DNA from: Curtobacterium caseinilyticum
Lineage (GTDB): Bacteria > Actinomycetota > Actinomycetes > Actinomycetales > Microbacteriaceae
Direction: 5' to 3'
NCBI RefSeq assembly: GCF_030363035.1
Contig: NZ_JAUCMN010000004.1
Span: 248,001-312,000 of the forward strand
DNA length: 64,000 nucleotides
Shown: one piece after another, positions 16,626 through 26,057 of the stretch
Position numbering within the stretch: the stretch's first letter is position 1
How the letters are laid out: every line of letters begins with the position of its first letter
The notes under the pieces: model-generated
Database searches by the model: none
What the model saw: the letters and a program-made list of their open reading frames with translations, nothing else
What the model was told of the DNA's origin: nothing
Position numbers and translations under genes: made by a program

Positions 16626-17126
16626 GTGAACGGAACGACGACAGGGGTGCTCTACGTGCACTCCTCACCACGCGCGCTCTGCCCGCACGTCGAATGGGCG
16701 GCAGGTCGCGCGATGAGCCGCGCCGTGAACTTCTCGTGGCTCGACCAGCCCGCGCTCGACGGTGCCCGTCGGACGGAGTTCACCTGGACGGGGCAGGTCG
16801 GCACCGGCGCGGGGATCGCCTCTGCCCTGCGCGGGTGGGAGCACCTTCGCTTCGAGGTGACCGAGGAGCCCACGGCGGACTCCGACGGTGGTCGCTGGAT
16901 GCACACGCCGGACCTCGGCGTCTTCTTCGCGCAGACCGACGTGTCGGGGAACATGGTCGTGCCCGAGGACCGCGTGCGCTACGCGATGGAGGTCGCGGGC
17001 AGCAACGCCCTCGAGCTGCACCGTGAGCTCCGACTCGCCCTCGGCCAGGCCTGGGACGACGAGCTCGAGCCGTTCCGCCACGCAGCCGAGGGCAACCCCG
17101 TCGTCTGGCTGCACCGCGTCGGGTGA
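16626..17126 (+). CDS. DUF3145 family protein
   Basis: 166 residues. Full-length match to the actinobacteria-specific DUF3145 pattern: VLYVHSSPRALCPHVEWAAGR at the start (first 20 residues typical), a central TEFTWTGQVGTGAGIASALRG and a C-terminal helix with RYAMEVAG. The gene is a regular neighbour of the FAS II cluster in actinobacteria, here convergent to fabF, so a link to fatty-acid synthesis is assumed but unproved. GTG start with GGAGGA upstream. Confidence 0.9.
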   Translation: MNGTTTGVLYVHSSPRALCPHVEWAAGRAMSRAVNFSWLDQPALDGARRTEFTWTGQVGTGAGIASALRGWEHLRFEVTEEPTADSDGGRWMHTPDLGVFFAQTDVSGNMVVPEDRVRYAMEVAGSNALELHRELRLALGQAWDDELEPFRHAAEGNPVVWLHRVG

Positions 17127-17215
17127 CCCCGCTCCCGTTCCTCCGCACCACCTCGGACGCCGCCCGCTCCCTCCGGAGCCGGCGGCGTCCGTGCGTCGCG
17201 CGCGCTCCACGCGCC

Positions 17216-17296
17216 CGAGGCTCGGTTGATCGGACACGTTCGCGGTCCGTACACCGCGACAGTGTCCGCGGAGACGAGCCTCGGTTGGGCGGACAC
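17216..17296. repeat. Palindromic intergenic element, copy 2
   Basis: CGAGGCTCGGTTG (17216-17228) and CGAGCCTCGGTTG (17275-17287) are direct repeats 59 bp apart, each followed by CGGACAC after two bases. Between them CGGACACGTTCGCGG and CCGCGACAGTGTCCG form an inverted repeat, as in the element at 10629-10668. Confidence 0.7.
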
Positions 17297-17300
17297 GCGC

Positions 17301-17309
17301 GGGGGGGGG
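17301..17309. repeat. Run of nine G
   Basis: G9 homopolymer in the non-coding gap between DUF3145 and fabF, next to the palindromic element. Confidence 0.8.
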
Positions 17310-17352
17310 CAGTGCCGGACCCGGCGGGCACCGGGCCGGCCACGGGACGACC

Positions 17353-17384
17353 GAGGCCCGCCCTGCGGACGCAGGACGGGCCTC
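17353..17384. terminator. Convergent terminator between DUF3145 and fabF
   Basis: GAGGCCCGCCCTGC pairs with GCAGGACGGGCCTC with one mismatch and a 4-nt loop. It can serve both strands. Confidence 0.7.
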
Positions 17385-17417
17385 CAGGCCGACACGGGGT
17401 CGGCGACGACGGACGGA

Positions 17418-18662
17418 TCAGGCGGTGCGGAACGCCACCACGGCGTTGTGCCCGCCGAAGCCGAACGAGTTGCTGACGGCGACCAGGTCGCCGGCGGGCA
17501 GTTCGCGCGGGGCGGTCGCGACGTCCATCACGATCTCCGGGTCCTGCTGCGTCAGGTTGATCGTCGGCGGTGCGAGGCGCTCGTGCAGGGCCATCACGGT
17601 GAACACGGCCTCGATCGCGCCGGCGCCACCGAGGAGGTGCCCGGTCGACGCCTTCGTGGCGGAGACGACGATCGCGTCGAGGTGGTCGCCGAAGACGCGG
17701 CGCATGGCGTGGTACTCGGCGACGTCACCGACGGGGGTGGAGGTGGCGTGCGCGTTGACGTGGACGACGTCCTCGCGGGCGGCGCCGGCGTGCTCGAGCG
17801 CGGTGATGACGGCGCGGGCTGCGGCGCTGCCCTCGGGGTCCGGCGCGGTGATGTGGAAGGCGTCCGACGTGATGCCGGAGCCGGCGACCTCGGCGTAGAT
17901 CTTCGCGCCGCGGGCCTCGGCGTGCTCCTTCGACTCGAGGATGAGCGCCGCGGCGCCGTCACCGAGCACGAAGCCGTCGCGCGTGACGTCGTAGGGACGC
18001 GAGGCGGTCTCGGGGGAGTCGTTGCGACGCGACAGCGCCTGCATGGACGCGAACGCAGCCAGCGGCAGCGGGTGCAGCGCGGCTTCGGCGCCACCGGCGA
18101 TGACGATGTCGGCGTCGCCGTCCGCCACGTGGCGGTAGGCCTCGGCGAGCGACTCGGTGGACGAGGCGCAGGCGGAGAGGTAGGTGCGGGCACCGCCACG
18201 GGCACCGAACTCCATCTCGATGGCGGCGGCCGGGCCGTTCGCCATGAGCATCGGCACGGTCATCGGCAGGACGCGACGGGGGCCCTTCTCGCGCAGGGTG
18301 TCCCACGCGTCGAGCAGGGTGTTGACGCCGCCGATGCCGGTGGCCCAGTCGACGATGAGCCGCTCGGGCACGACGGACTCGGCGTCGATGCCGGCGTCCG
18401 CCCATGCTTCACGTGCGGCGACGAGGGAGAGCTGCGACGACGGGTCGAGGCGCTTCGCCTCGGGACGCGTCAGCTGGTCGGTGAGGAAGCGTCGCGCCTG
18501 GCCGGCGAACTCGACGGGGATCTCGAGGTCGGCGTAGCGCTCGTCCTCGATGCGGGAGATGCCTGACTTCCCGGCGAGCAACGCTTCCCACGTCTCCGGG
18601 GCGGTCGCGGCGAGGGGTGTGATCGCACCGATCCCGGTGACGACGACGGTCTTCTTGGTCAT
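17418..18662 (-). CDS. fabF: 3-oxoacyl-[ACP] synthase II (FabF)
   Basis: Condenses malonyl-ACP with a growing acyl-ACP. The 414-residue thiolase-fold protein has the nucleophile Cys165 in SACASSTES, and His305 (NAHATSTP), Lys337 (SATKAST) and His342 (GHLLGGAG), the complete KAS II set. The C-terminal SNSFGFGGHN loop is intact. It is the last gene of the minus-strand FAS II cluster and lies 149 bp after acpP. Confidence 0.97.
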   Translation of the reverse strand: MTKKTVVVTGIGAITPLAATAPETWEALLAGKSGISRIEDERYADLEIPVEFAGQARRFLTDQLTRPEAKRLDPSSQLSLVAAREAWADAGIDAESVVPERLIVDWATGIGGVNTLLDAWDTLREKGPRRVLPMTVPMLMANGPAAAIEMEFGARGGARTYLSACASSTESLAEAYRHVADGDADIVIAGGAEAALHPLPLAAFASMQALSRRNDSPETASRPYDVTRDGFVLGDGAAALILESKEHAEARGAKIYAEVAGSGITSDAFHITAPDPEGSAAARAVITALEHAGAAREDVVHVNAHATSTPVGDVAEYHAMRRVFGDHLDAIVVSATKASTGHLLGGAGAIEAVFTVMALHERLAPPTINLTQQDPEIVMDVATAPRELPAGDLVAVSNSFGFGGHNAVVAFRTA

Positions 18663-18811
18663 GGAACGACGTGTTCTTTCGTGTGGACTGGTCGGACGCC
18701 GGTGGACGCCCGTCCGTTCGGTCGGCGCCGGTGGGCGCGCTCCCGCTGGTGGACGAGACGAGCGCCGCGGACCGCGGTGTGTCCGCGGCCGCGGCGCTCA
18801 GGAAGCTCGCG

Positions 18812-19060
18812 TCAGGCCTGGGCCTTGGTGATGTAGTCGACGGCGTCGCCCACGGTCTTGAGGTTCTTGACCTCTTCGTCCGGGATCTTCACGTCGAACT
18901 TCTCCTCGGCGTTCACGACGATGGTCATCATCGAGATGGAGTCGATGTCGAGGTCGTCGGTGAACGACTTGTCGGCTGCGACGGTGTCGGTCGCGATGCC
19001 GGTCTCGTCGTTGATCAGCTCGGCCAGGCCGGCGAGGACTTCTTCGTGGGACAGGGCCAT
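18812..19060 (-). CDS. acpP: Acyl carrier protein of fatty-acid synthesis
   Basis: 82-residue acidic four-helix carrier. Ser41 in DIDSISMM is the phosphopantetheine site, with Ile instead of the commoner Leu after it, as in other actinobacterial AcpP. The ATG is preceded by AAGGAGAACC. It lies between fabH and fabF; the carrier at 30758 is a different, far diverged protein, so the two should serve separate pathways. Confidence 0.97.
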   Translation of the reverse strand: MALSHEEVLAGLAELINDETGIATDTVAADKSFTDDLDIDSISMMTIVVNAEEKFDVKIPDEEVKNLKTVGDAVDYITKAQA

Positions 19061-19150
19061 GGTGGTTCTCCTTGAGGGGGGTGTCGTTTGACCGTGGACC
19101 AGCCTAGGGCACGAGTGGTACGGGTGCCCGGAGCCGAGCCGGTGTGGGGT

Positions 19151-20206
19151 TCAGGGGAGGACGACGACCTGCGCGCCGAACACGAGTCCGGCGCCGAAGC
19201 CGATCTGCAGGGCGAGGCCGCCCGACAGGTCCGGGTGCTCCTCGAGCAGGCGGTGCGTGGCGAGCGGGATGCTCGCGGCGGAGGTGTTGCCGGTCGTGGT
19301 GATGTCGCGGGCGATCGTCACCGTGTCGGGCAGACCGAGCTGCTTGGCGAACTCGTCGATGATCCGGATGTTCGCCTGGTGCGGCACGAAGGCCGCGAGG
19401 TCCTCCGGACGCACCCCGGCGGCCTCGATGGCCTGGCGCGCGACCTTGACCATCTCCCAGACCGCCCAGCGGAAGACCGTCTGCCCGGCCTGCCGCATGG
19501 TCGGTCGGGGTGCGCCCGCGGCCCACTCGTTGTAGGTCGCGGTCATGCCGATCGCGTCCCACTTCGAGCCGTCCGAGCCCCAGATCGACGGGCCGATGCC
19601 CGGCTGGTCGCTCGGGCCGACGACCGCCGCGCCCGCACCGTCGCCGAGCAGGAACGAGATCGACCGGTCGGTCGGGTCGACGACGTCGCTCAGCTTCTCG
19701 GCGCCGACGACGAGCACGTGGTCGGCGAGGCCGGACTTGATGAAGGAGTCCGCCTGGGCGATGCCGTAGGCGTAGCCGGCGCACGCGGCGCTCACGTCGT
19801 AGGCGGCCGCGGGCGTCGCGCCGATGCGCTCGGCGAGCAGGGACGCCATCGACGGGGTGGCGACGGTGTGCGTGACCGTGCTGACGAGGACGACGCCGAT
19901 CTGCGACGGCTCGATGCCGGCCTTCTGGATGGCCTCGCGCGCCGCGGCCTCGGCGAGGTCGACCGCCTCGACGTCGGCGCCGGCCCGCTTGCGGGTGATG
20001 ATGCCGGTGCGCTGGCGGATCCACTCGTCGGACGAGTCGATGGGCCCGACCAGGTCGTCGTTCGGCACGACGTTCTCGCCGCGCGCGGCACCGAACGCCA
20101 GGATGCGGGTGAACTCGTGGCCGCGACGCTGCTGCAGCACCGGACGGGAGGCGCTGGGCACCGCCGTCCCGTCGGCTGCGGTGGACGGGGTGGTGCTGTC
20201 GGTCAT
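19151..20206 (-). CDS. fabH: 3-oxoacyl-[ACP] synthase III (FabH)
   Basis: Starts fatty-acid synthesis by joining an acyl-CoA primer to malonyl-ACP. 351 residues with the nucleophile Cys142 in SAACAGYAYG, then His in VPHQANIRI and Asn in TTGNTSAAS. A 30-residue N-terminal extension rich in Ser/Thr is unusual. The ATG overlaps the fabD stop by 4 nt, which fixes the start. Actinobacterial FabH often prefers branched primers; specificity cannot be read here. Confidence 0.96.
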   Translation of the reverse strand: MTDSTTPSTAADGTAVPSASRPVLQQRRGHEFTRILAFGAARGENVVPNDDLVGPIDSSDEWIRQRTGIITRKRAGADVEAVDLAEAAAREAIQKAGIEPSQIGVVLVSTVTHTVATPSMASLLAERIGATPAAAYDVSAACAGYAYGIAQADSFIKSGLADHVLVVGAEKLSDVVDPTDRSISFLLGDGAGAAVVGPSDQPGIGPSIWGSDGSKWDAIGMTATYNEWAAGAPRPTMRQAGQTVFRWAVWEMVKVARQAIEAAGVRPEDLAAFVPHQANIRIIDEFAKQLGLPDTVTIARDITTTGNTSAASIPLATHRLLEEHPDLSGGLALQIGFGAGLVFGAQVVVLP

Positions 20207-21156
20207 GCGGTTGCGTCTGCTTCCTGGCCTGCGGTCTCGCTGTCGCGCTGCAGGAGCTCGATCGCGGCGGGCAGGTCGTCGGGGGTCTTGATGGCGACGG
20301 TGGGCGTCCCGCGCATGCCGCGCTTGGCGAGACCGACGAGGGCCCCGGCCGGCGCGAGCTCGATGACACCGGTGACGCCGGCGGCCGTGAACGACTCCAT
20401 CACGGCGTCCCAGTGCACGGGGTTCGCGATCTGCTGCACCATGAGGTCGACGAAGCGGCGCCCGTCGTCCACGCGGGAGCCGTCGGCGTTGGTCCAGATC
20501 GGCAGGGTCGGGTCCTGCGTGGCGACCGCGGCGGCGGCGGGGGCGACGCGTTCGACCGCGGGTGCCATGAAGCGGGTGTGGAACGCACCGGCCACCGCGA
20601 GCGGGATCACCCTGGCCCGCGCGGGCGGGTCGGCGGCCAGCGCGGCGATGCCCTCGGCGGGCCCGGCGACGACGGTCTGCCCGCCGCCGTTGTGGTTCGC
20701 GGGCACGAGACCGTGCTGCGTGAGCGCTTCGGCGACCGCATCGGCGTCGCCACCGAGGACGGCCGCCATCGAGGTCGGCTCGAGCGCGGCGGCGTCCGCC
20801 ATCGCCCGGCCGCGTGCGGCGACGAGGGAGACGGCGTCGGTCGGCTCGAGGACACCGGCGACGGCCGCGGCGGTGAACTCGCCGACGGAGTGCCCGGCGA
20901 CCCCGCCGACCAGGGCACGGCGGCCGTCGGCGAGCAGGGCGTCGGCGGTCACGAGGCCGGCGGCGACGATGAGCGGCTGCGCGAGGGCGGTGTCCTTGAT
21001 GGTGTCGGCGTCGGACTCGGTGCCGTGGTGCGCGAGGTCGACGCCGATCGCCTCGGACCACGCTCCCACGCGGTCACGGACGGCGGAGGCCTCGAGCCAG
21101 GGGGCGAGGAAGCCGGGGGTCTGGGAGCCCTGTCCGGGCGCGACGACGACGATCAC
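20203..21156 (-). CDS. fabD: Malonyl-CoA:ACP transacylase (FabD)
   Basis: Loads malonate onto AcpP. 317 residues with the N-terminal GQGSQ, the nucleophile Ser90 in GHSVGEF, and the histidine in GAFHTRFM. The active-site Arg lies in VAARGRAM. It starts with GTG and overlaps fabH, forming one transcription unit fabD-fabH-acpP-fabF. The regulator gene ends 95 bp upstream. Confidence 0.95.
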   Translation of the reverse strand: MIVVVAPGQGSQTPGFLAPWLEASAVRDRVGAWSEAIGVDLAHHGTESDADTIKDTALAQPLIVAAGLVTADALLADGRRALVGGVAGHSVGEFTAAAVAGVLEPTDAVSLVAARGRAMADAAALEPTSMAAVLGGDADAVAEALTQHGLVPANHNGGGQTVVAGPAEGIAALAADPPARARVIPLAVAGAFHTRFMAPAVERVAPAAAAVATQDPTLPIWTNADGSRVDDGRRFVDLMVQQIANPVHWDAVMESFTAAGVTGVIELAPAGALVGLAKRGMRGTPTVAIKTPDDLPAAIELLQRDSETAGQEADATA

Positions 21157-21251
21157 CGGTCAATCCTCGTCGTCGCACCCCCGCGTACCCGTGTGGACAT
21201 CCGACAGTGATCCGGCGGTGACGTTGTGTGATCCCCACCGCAGCGCTGTGG

Positions 21252-22481
21252 TCAGCGGCGGTTCGGCAGGCGCCGACGACCGGCGTTCGACTCGGACATC
21301 GCCCCGAGGATGAGCGCCGACTGCACGATCAGCGCGTCGCGGGCGTGCGTGGCGTCCCACCCGATCACGTCAGCGACGCGGCGCAACCGGTACCGCACGG
21401 TGTTCGGGTGCACGAAGAGCTCCCGCGCGGTCGCCTCGAGCGAGCGCCCGGTGTCGAGGTAGCACCACAGGGTCTGCAGCAGTTCGGTCGACTGGTCCTT
21501 GAGCGGCACGTAGATCCGCTGCACGAGCGCCGACCGGGCGAGTGGGTCGCCAGCCAGGGCACGCTCCGGGAGCAGGTCGTCGGCCAGGGCCGGCCGGGGA
21601 GCGCCGCGCCACGCACGGGCCACGGCGAACCCGGCCAGGGCGCCCTTCGCGCTGGTGGACGCGTCGACCACGCCGGGGACCTCGTTGCCGAGCACCAGGT
21701 GCCCCTCGCCGAACGACGGTTCGAGGGCCTGCGCGATCGCCGTGAACGAGACGGGCTCTTCACCCTCGGGGACGTCGTCCCGCGGGGTGGCCCGTCCGAT
21801 GACGACCACGAGCCGCGAGCCCTGCACGCCGATGAGCACGTCGGCGTCCATGTGGCGGGCGGTGCGGCGGATCTGGTCGACCTCGAGCTGCTTCGGTGCG
21901 TTGCCGACGAGCACCGCGACCTCGCCGTGGCCGTGCCACCCGAGGGCGGCGATGCGTGAGGGCAGCTCGTCGTCGTACTCACCCGACAGGATGGAGTCGA
22001 CGACCAGGGCCTCGAGCCGGGCGTCCCACAGCCCGCGGGCCTCGGCTGCGCGGGCGTAGACGTCGGCGGCGGCGAAGGCGATGTCCCGCGAGTACTTCAG
22101 GATCGCCTCCTGCAGCATCTCGTCGTCCTTCGCGCGCTCCTCGACGACGGTCACGACGACCCGGATCAGCTGCAGGGTCTGCTGCAGGCTCACCGAGCGC
22201 AGGAGCTCGCGCGGTGCTGAGCCGAAGACGTCGGCGGCGGCGATCCACGGGGTGGACGCGCTGCCCTCGAGCCAGGAGATGAACGAGGTGATGCCCGCCT
22301 GAGCCACGAGACCGACGGCGGAGCGGCGTCCGGGCGGCATCTCGCTGTACCAGGGCAGGGTGTCCTCGAGCCGCTTGATGGTCGCGGTCGAGAGTTCGCC
22401 CGACACCTGCCGGAGCCAGGAGAGCGCGCGTTCGCGGTCCCTCTCCTGGCTCACGGCAGGGTCGGTGCGGGGGGTGCTCAC
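21252..22481 (-). CDS. fasR: PucR-type transcription factor, FasR-like regulator of fatty-acid synthesis
   Basis: 409 residues. The C-terminal PucR helix-turn-helix is clear: SLEATARELFVHPNTVRYRL followed by RRVADVIG. The middle carries a GGDEF-like regulatory domain and the N-terminus is helical. Location directly upstream of fabD matches FasR of Streptomyces, which activates the fabD-fabH-acpP-fabF operon; that role is transferred by position and family. It is only 7 bp downstream of aceE, so regulator transcription may depend partly on aceE. Confidence 0.88.
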   Translation of the reverse strand: MSTPRTDPAVSQERDRERALSWLRQVSGELSTATIKRLEDTLPWYSEMPPGRRSAVGLVAQAGITSFISWLEGSASTPWIAAADVFGSAPRELLRSVSLQQTLQLIRVVVTVVEERAKDDEMLQEAILKYSRDIAFAAADVYARAAEARGLWDARLEALVVDSILSGEYDDELPSRIAALGWHGHGEVAVLVGNAPKQLEVDQIRRTARHMDADVLIGVQGSRLVVVIGRATPRDDVPEGEEPVSFTAIAQALEPSFGEGHLVLGNEVPGVVDASTSAKGALAGFAVARAWRGAPRPALADDLLPERALAGDPLARSALVQRIYVPLKDQSTELLQTLWCYLDTGRSLEATARELFVHPNTVRYRLRRVADVIGWDATHARDALIVQSALILGAMSESNAGRRRLPNRR

Positions 22482-22488
22482 CGGCGGA

Positions 22489-25233
22489 TCAGGCCTCTCC
22501 GCCGGCGCTGCCGGTGGTACCGGCGTTCACGTCGTGCAGGCGGTACTTGTCGATCGCCTGCTGGACGAGGGCGTGGTCGACCTTGCCCTGCTTGGCGAGC
22601 TGCTGCAGCGTCCGCACGACGACCGAGGGGCCGTCGATGTGGAAGAAGCGGCGTGCCGCCGGACGGGTGTCCGAGAAGCCGAAGCCGTCGGCGCCGAGCG
22701 TCGCGTAGTCCGTCGGGACGAACGGGCGGATCTGCTCCTGCACGGCGTGCATGAAGTCGCTCACCGCCACGACCGGGCCCTCGGTGCCGAGCAGGCGCTC
22801 GGTCACGAACGGGGTGCGCGGCTGCTCGTTCGGGTGCAGGAACGCCTGCTGCTCGGCGTCGAGCCCGTCGCGGTAGAGCTCGCCCCAGCTCGTGACGCTC
22901 CAGACGTCGGCGGACACGCCCCAGTCCTCGGCGAGGAGCTGCTGCGCCTCGAGGATCCACGGCACCGCGACACCGGATGCGAGCAGCTGGGCCTTGGGGC
23001 CGTCGTGCTCGCTCGGCTTGAGCAGGTACATGCCCTTGACGATGCCCTCGACGTCGACGCCCTCGGGCTCGGCCGGCTGCACGAGCGGCTCGTTGTAGAC
23101 CGTCAGGTAGTACATGACGTTCGGGTCGGCGTGCGCCGGCGAGCCGTCCTCGTTCGTGCCGTACATGCGCTCGAGGCCGGACTTGACGATGTGCCCGATC
23201 TCGTAGCCGTAGGCCGGGTCGTAGGACACGACCGCCGGGTTCGTCGCGGCGAGGAGCGGGGAGTGGCCGTCGGCGTGCTGCAGGCCCTCGCCGGTCAGCG
23301 TGGTGCGACCCGCGGTGGCGCCGATCATGAAGCCGCGCGCCATCTGGTCGCCCGCCGCCCAGATCGCGTCACCGGTGCGCTGGAACCCGAACTGCGAGTA
23401 GAAGACGTAGACCGGGATGAGCGGCTCGCCCTGCGTCGAGTACGAGGTGCCGATCGCGGTGAACGCCGCCAGGGCGCCCGCCTCGTTGATGCCGACGTGG
23501 ACGATCTGGCCCTGCGGGCTCTCCTTGTAGGCCAGGAGCAGCTCGCGGTCGACCGACGTGTAGTGCTGGCCGTTCGGGTTGTAGATCTTCGCCGTCGGGA
23601 AGTACGCGTCCATGCCGAAGGTGCGGGCCTCGTCCGGGATGATCGGGACCACGCGGTCGCCGAAGTCCGGGGAGCGCAGCAGGTCCTTGAGCAGGCGGGC
23701 GAACGCCATGGTCGTGGCGACCTCCTGCTTGCCGGAGCCCTTCTTGACGACCTGGTACTTCGCGTCGTCCGGCAGCGTGAACTGCGTGTACTTGGTCCGA
23801 CGCTCCGGCACGTACCCGCCGAGCGCGCGGCGACGCTCGTGCATGTACTGGATCGCCTCGTCGTCGTTGCCCGGGTGGTAGTACGGCGGCGTGTAGGGGT
23901 TCTCGTCGAGCTGCGCGTCGGAGATCGGGATGCGCATCTCGTCGCGGAACTGCTTGAGGTTGTCGAGCGTGAGCTTCTTCATCTGGTGGGTCGCGTTGCG
24001 GCCCTCGAAGCTCGGGCCGAGGCCGTAGCCCTTGACCGTCTTCGCCAGGATGACGGTCGGCTGGCCCTTGTGCTCGGTCGCGGCCTTGAACGCGGCGTAG
24101 ACCTTGCGGTAGTCGTGGCCACCGCGCTTGAGGTTCCAGATCTGGTCGTCCGAGTAGCCCTCGACGAGCTCGAGCGCCTTCGGGTCGCGCCCGAAGAAGT
24201 TCTCGCGGACGTACGCGCCGTTCTCGGCCTTGTACGTCTGGTAGTCGCCGTCCGGCGTCGCGTTCATCAGGTTGAGGAGCGCGCCCTCGGTGTCGCGGGC
24301 GAGCAGGTCGTCCCACTCGCGGCCCCAGACGACCTTGATGACGTTCCAGCCCGCGCCGCGGAAGAACGCCTCGAGCTCCTGGATGATCTTGCCGTTGCCG
24401 CGGACGGGTCCGTCGAGGCGCTGGAGGTTGCAGTTGATGACGAAGTTCAGGTTGTCGAGCCCGTCGTTCGCCGCGACCTGCAGCTGCCCGCGCGACTCGA
24501 CCTCGTCCATCTCGCCGTCGCCGAGGAACGCCCAGACCTGCTGGTCGGACGCGTCCTTGATCCCACGGTTCGAGAGGTACTTGGCCTGCTGCGCCTGGTA
24601 GATCGCGTTGATCGGGCCGATGCCCATCGACACGGTCGGGAACTGCCAGAAGTGCGGCATGAGACGCGGGTGCGGGTACGACGACAGACCGCCGCCGGCG
24701 TGCGACTTCTCCTGGCGGAAGCCGTCGAGCTGGTCCTCGGTCAGGCGCCCTTCCATGTAGGCACGGGCGTACATGCCGGGGGAGGCGTGGCCCTGGAAGA
24801 ACACCTGGTCGCCGCCGGACGGGTGGTCCTGCGCGCGGAAGAAGTGGTTGTAGCCGACCTCGTACATCGCGGCGCTCGACGCGTACGTCGAGATGTGGCC
24901 GCCGACCGAGATGCCGGGGCGCTGCGCGCGGTGCACGGTGATCGCGGCGTTCCACCGGATCCACCGGCGGTACCGGCGCTCGAGTTCCTCGTCGCCGGGG
25001 AACTCCGGCTCGTCCTCGGGCGCGATCGTGTTGACGTAGTCGGTCGTCGGGACCATCGGCACGCCGAGGTGCAGCTCGTTCGAGCGCTTCAGCAGGCTCT
25101 GCATGATCTCGCGGGCCCGCTGGTGGCCGTGCGTCGCGACGAGGCCGTCGAGCGACTCACGCCACTCTGCGGTCTCCTCGGGGTCCTGGTCGGTCCCTGC
25201 GGTGCTGCGCGGGTCCTGGTCGTTCACCGTCAC
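22489..25233 (-). CDS. aceE: Pyruvate dehydrogenase E1 component, homodimeric
   Basis: Decarboxylates pyruvate and passes the acetyl group to the lipoyl domain of E2, giving acetyl-CoA. The 914-residue chain is of the single-subunit AceE type. The thiamine diphosphate motif is [10 protein letters not shown] through NLNFVINCN, and the PAHxD-like region [20 protein letters not shown] (first 20 residues from GHIS) is typical. E2 and E3 genes are not in the window. Its position ahead of fasR and the fab genes puts acetyl-CoA production beside its main consumer. Confidence 0.97.
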   Translation of the reverse strand: MTVNDQDPRSTAGTDQDPEETAEWRESLDGLVATHGHQRAREIMQSLLKRSNELHLGVPMVPTTDYVNTIAPEDEPEFPGDEELERRYRRWIRWNAAITVHRAQRPGISVGGHISTYASSAAMYEVGYNHFFRAQDHPSGGDQVFFQGHASPGMYARAYMEGRLTEDQLDGFRQEKSHAGGGLSSYPHPRLMPHFWQFPTVSMGIGPINAIYQAQQAKYLSNRGIKDASDQQVWAFLGDGEMDEVESRGQLQVAANDGLDNLNFVINCNLQRLDGPVRGNGKIIQELEAFFRGAGWNVIKVVWGREWDDLLARDTEGALLNLMNATPDGDYQTYKAENGAYVRENFFGRDPKALELVEGYSDDQIWNLKRGGHDYRKVYAAFKAATEHKGQPTVILAKTVKGYGLGPSFEGRNATHQMKKLTLDNLKQFRDEMRIPISDAQLDENPYTPPYYHPGNDDEAIQYMHERRRALGGYVPERRTKYTQFTLPDDAKYQVVKKGSGKQEVATTMAFARLLKDLLRSPDFGDRVVPIIPDEARTFGMDAYFPTAKIYNPNGQHYTSVDRELLLAYKESPQGQIVHVGINEAGALAAFTAIGTSYSTQGEPLIPVYVFYSQFGFQRTGDAIWAAGDQMARGFMIGATAGRTTLTGEGLQHADGHSPLLAATNPAVVSYDPAYGYEIGHIVKSGLERMYGTNEDGSPAHADPNVMYYLTVYNEPLVQPAEPEGVDVEGIVKGMYLLKPSEHDGPKAQLLASGVAVPWILEAQQLLAEDWGVSADVWSVTSWGELYRDGLDAEQQAFLHPNEQPRTPFVTERLLGTEGPVVAVSDFMHAVQEQIRPFVPTDYATLGADGFGFSDTRPAARRFFHIDGPSVVVRTLQQLAKQGKVDHALVQQAIDKYRLHDVNAGTTGSAGGEA

Positions 25234-25474
25234 CCTTGACCTCGTTCGTTCTCGTGGTGGTGGACATGGGGGCCACCGGTGGTCGGGTCACGACCGGATG
25301 GGGCCCACACCACCTTAGGCCCCACGACCGACCGCCCGGCTGATGGTGGCCTGCAGGTGGACGGGTACTTGCGTTCGGGTGGCGTCGGCGTACGATTGCC
25401 GATCGTGCAGGCGCGACCCGCGGTGCACCAGCGACACGGGCACACCCCACGCCCGAGGAAGAAGCAGCGCACCG

Positions 25475-25963
25475 ATGGCCCTGGAGATCGGCTCCCTCGC
25501 GCCGGACTTCGAACTCCCGAACCAGTTCGGTGAGCACGTCCGCCTCAGCGACTTCCGGGGCGTCCGCCCGGTCGCCCTCGTCTTCTTCCCGCTCGCGTTC
25601 TCGTCCGGGTGCACGAACGAGCTCTGCACGTTGCAGGACAACATCGCGATGTTCCAGGACCAGCGGGTGGAGCTGATCGGCATCTCGGTCGACTCGAAGG
25701 CGACGCTGCGCTCCTTCGCCGAGACGCACGGCTACGACTTCGAGCTGCTCGCGGACTTCTGGCCGCACGGCGCGGTCTCGAAGGAGTACGGCGTGTTCCT
25801 CGACAAGAAGGGCTTTGCCACGCGCGCGACCTTCGTCATCGACGTGCAGGGCCGCATCAAGGCGTCGATCATCACCGAGCCAGGCCTGCAGCGCGACGTC
25901 GCCGAGTACCGCGCTGCCCTCGACCGCCTCGCCGCCTGCACCGCTCCCGTCCCGGTCGGCTGA
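25475..25963 (+). CDS. ahpE: AhpE-like one-cysteine peroxiredoxin
   Basis: Reduces peroxides with a single reactive cysteine. 162 residues with the thioredoxin fold and the peroxidatic motif FFPLAFSSGCTNE, where the Cys stands where peroxiredoxins have PxxxTxxC (Ser replaces Thr). No resolving Cys follows at the usual place, as in mycobacterial AhpE. ATG 25475 has GAGGAAGAA before it, and TACGAT at about 25391 may be its -10 box. Divergent from aceE. Confidence 0.88.
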   Translation: MALEIGSLAPDFELPNQFGEHVRLSDFRGVRPVALVFFPLAFSSGCTNELCTLQDNIAMFQDQRVELIGISVDSKATLRSFAETHGYDFELLADFWPHGAVSKEYGVFLDKKGFATRATFVIDVQGRIKASIITEPGLQRDVAEYRAALDRLAACTAPVPVG

Positions 25964-26057
25964 CCGGGGAGCACTCGCCGCCCTCCACTCCGCAGCACGC
26001 TCCGCTCCGAAGGACGGGTGGGCGCGCCCGCGTCCGCACCACCGGACGGGAGGCTCC

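Noticed and set aside
22360..25239. 959-codon plus-strand frame
   Set aside because: Antisense shadow of aceE; composition dominated by Arg, Val, Leu and Glu.
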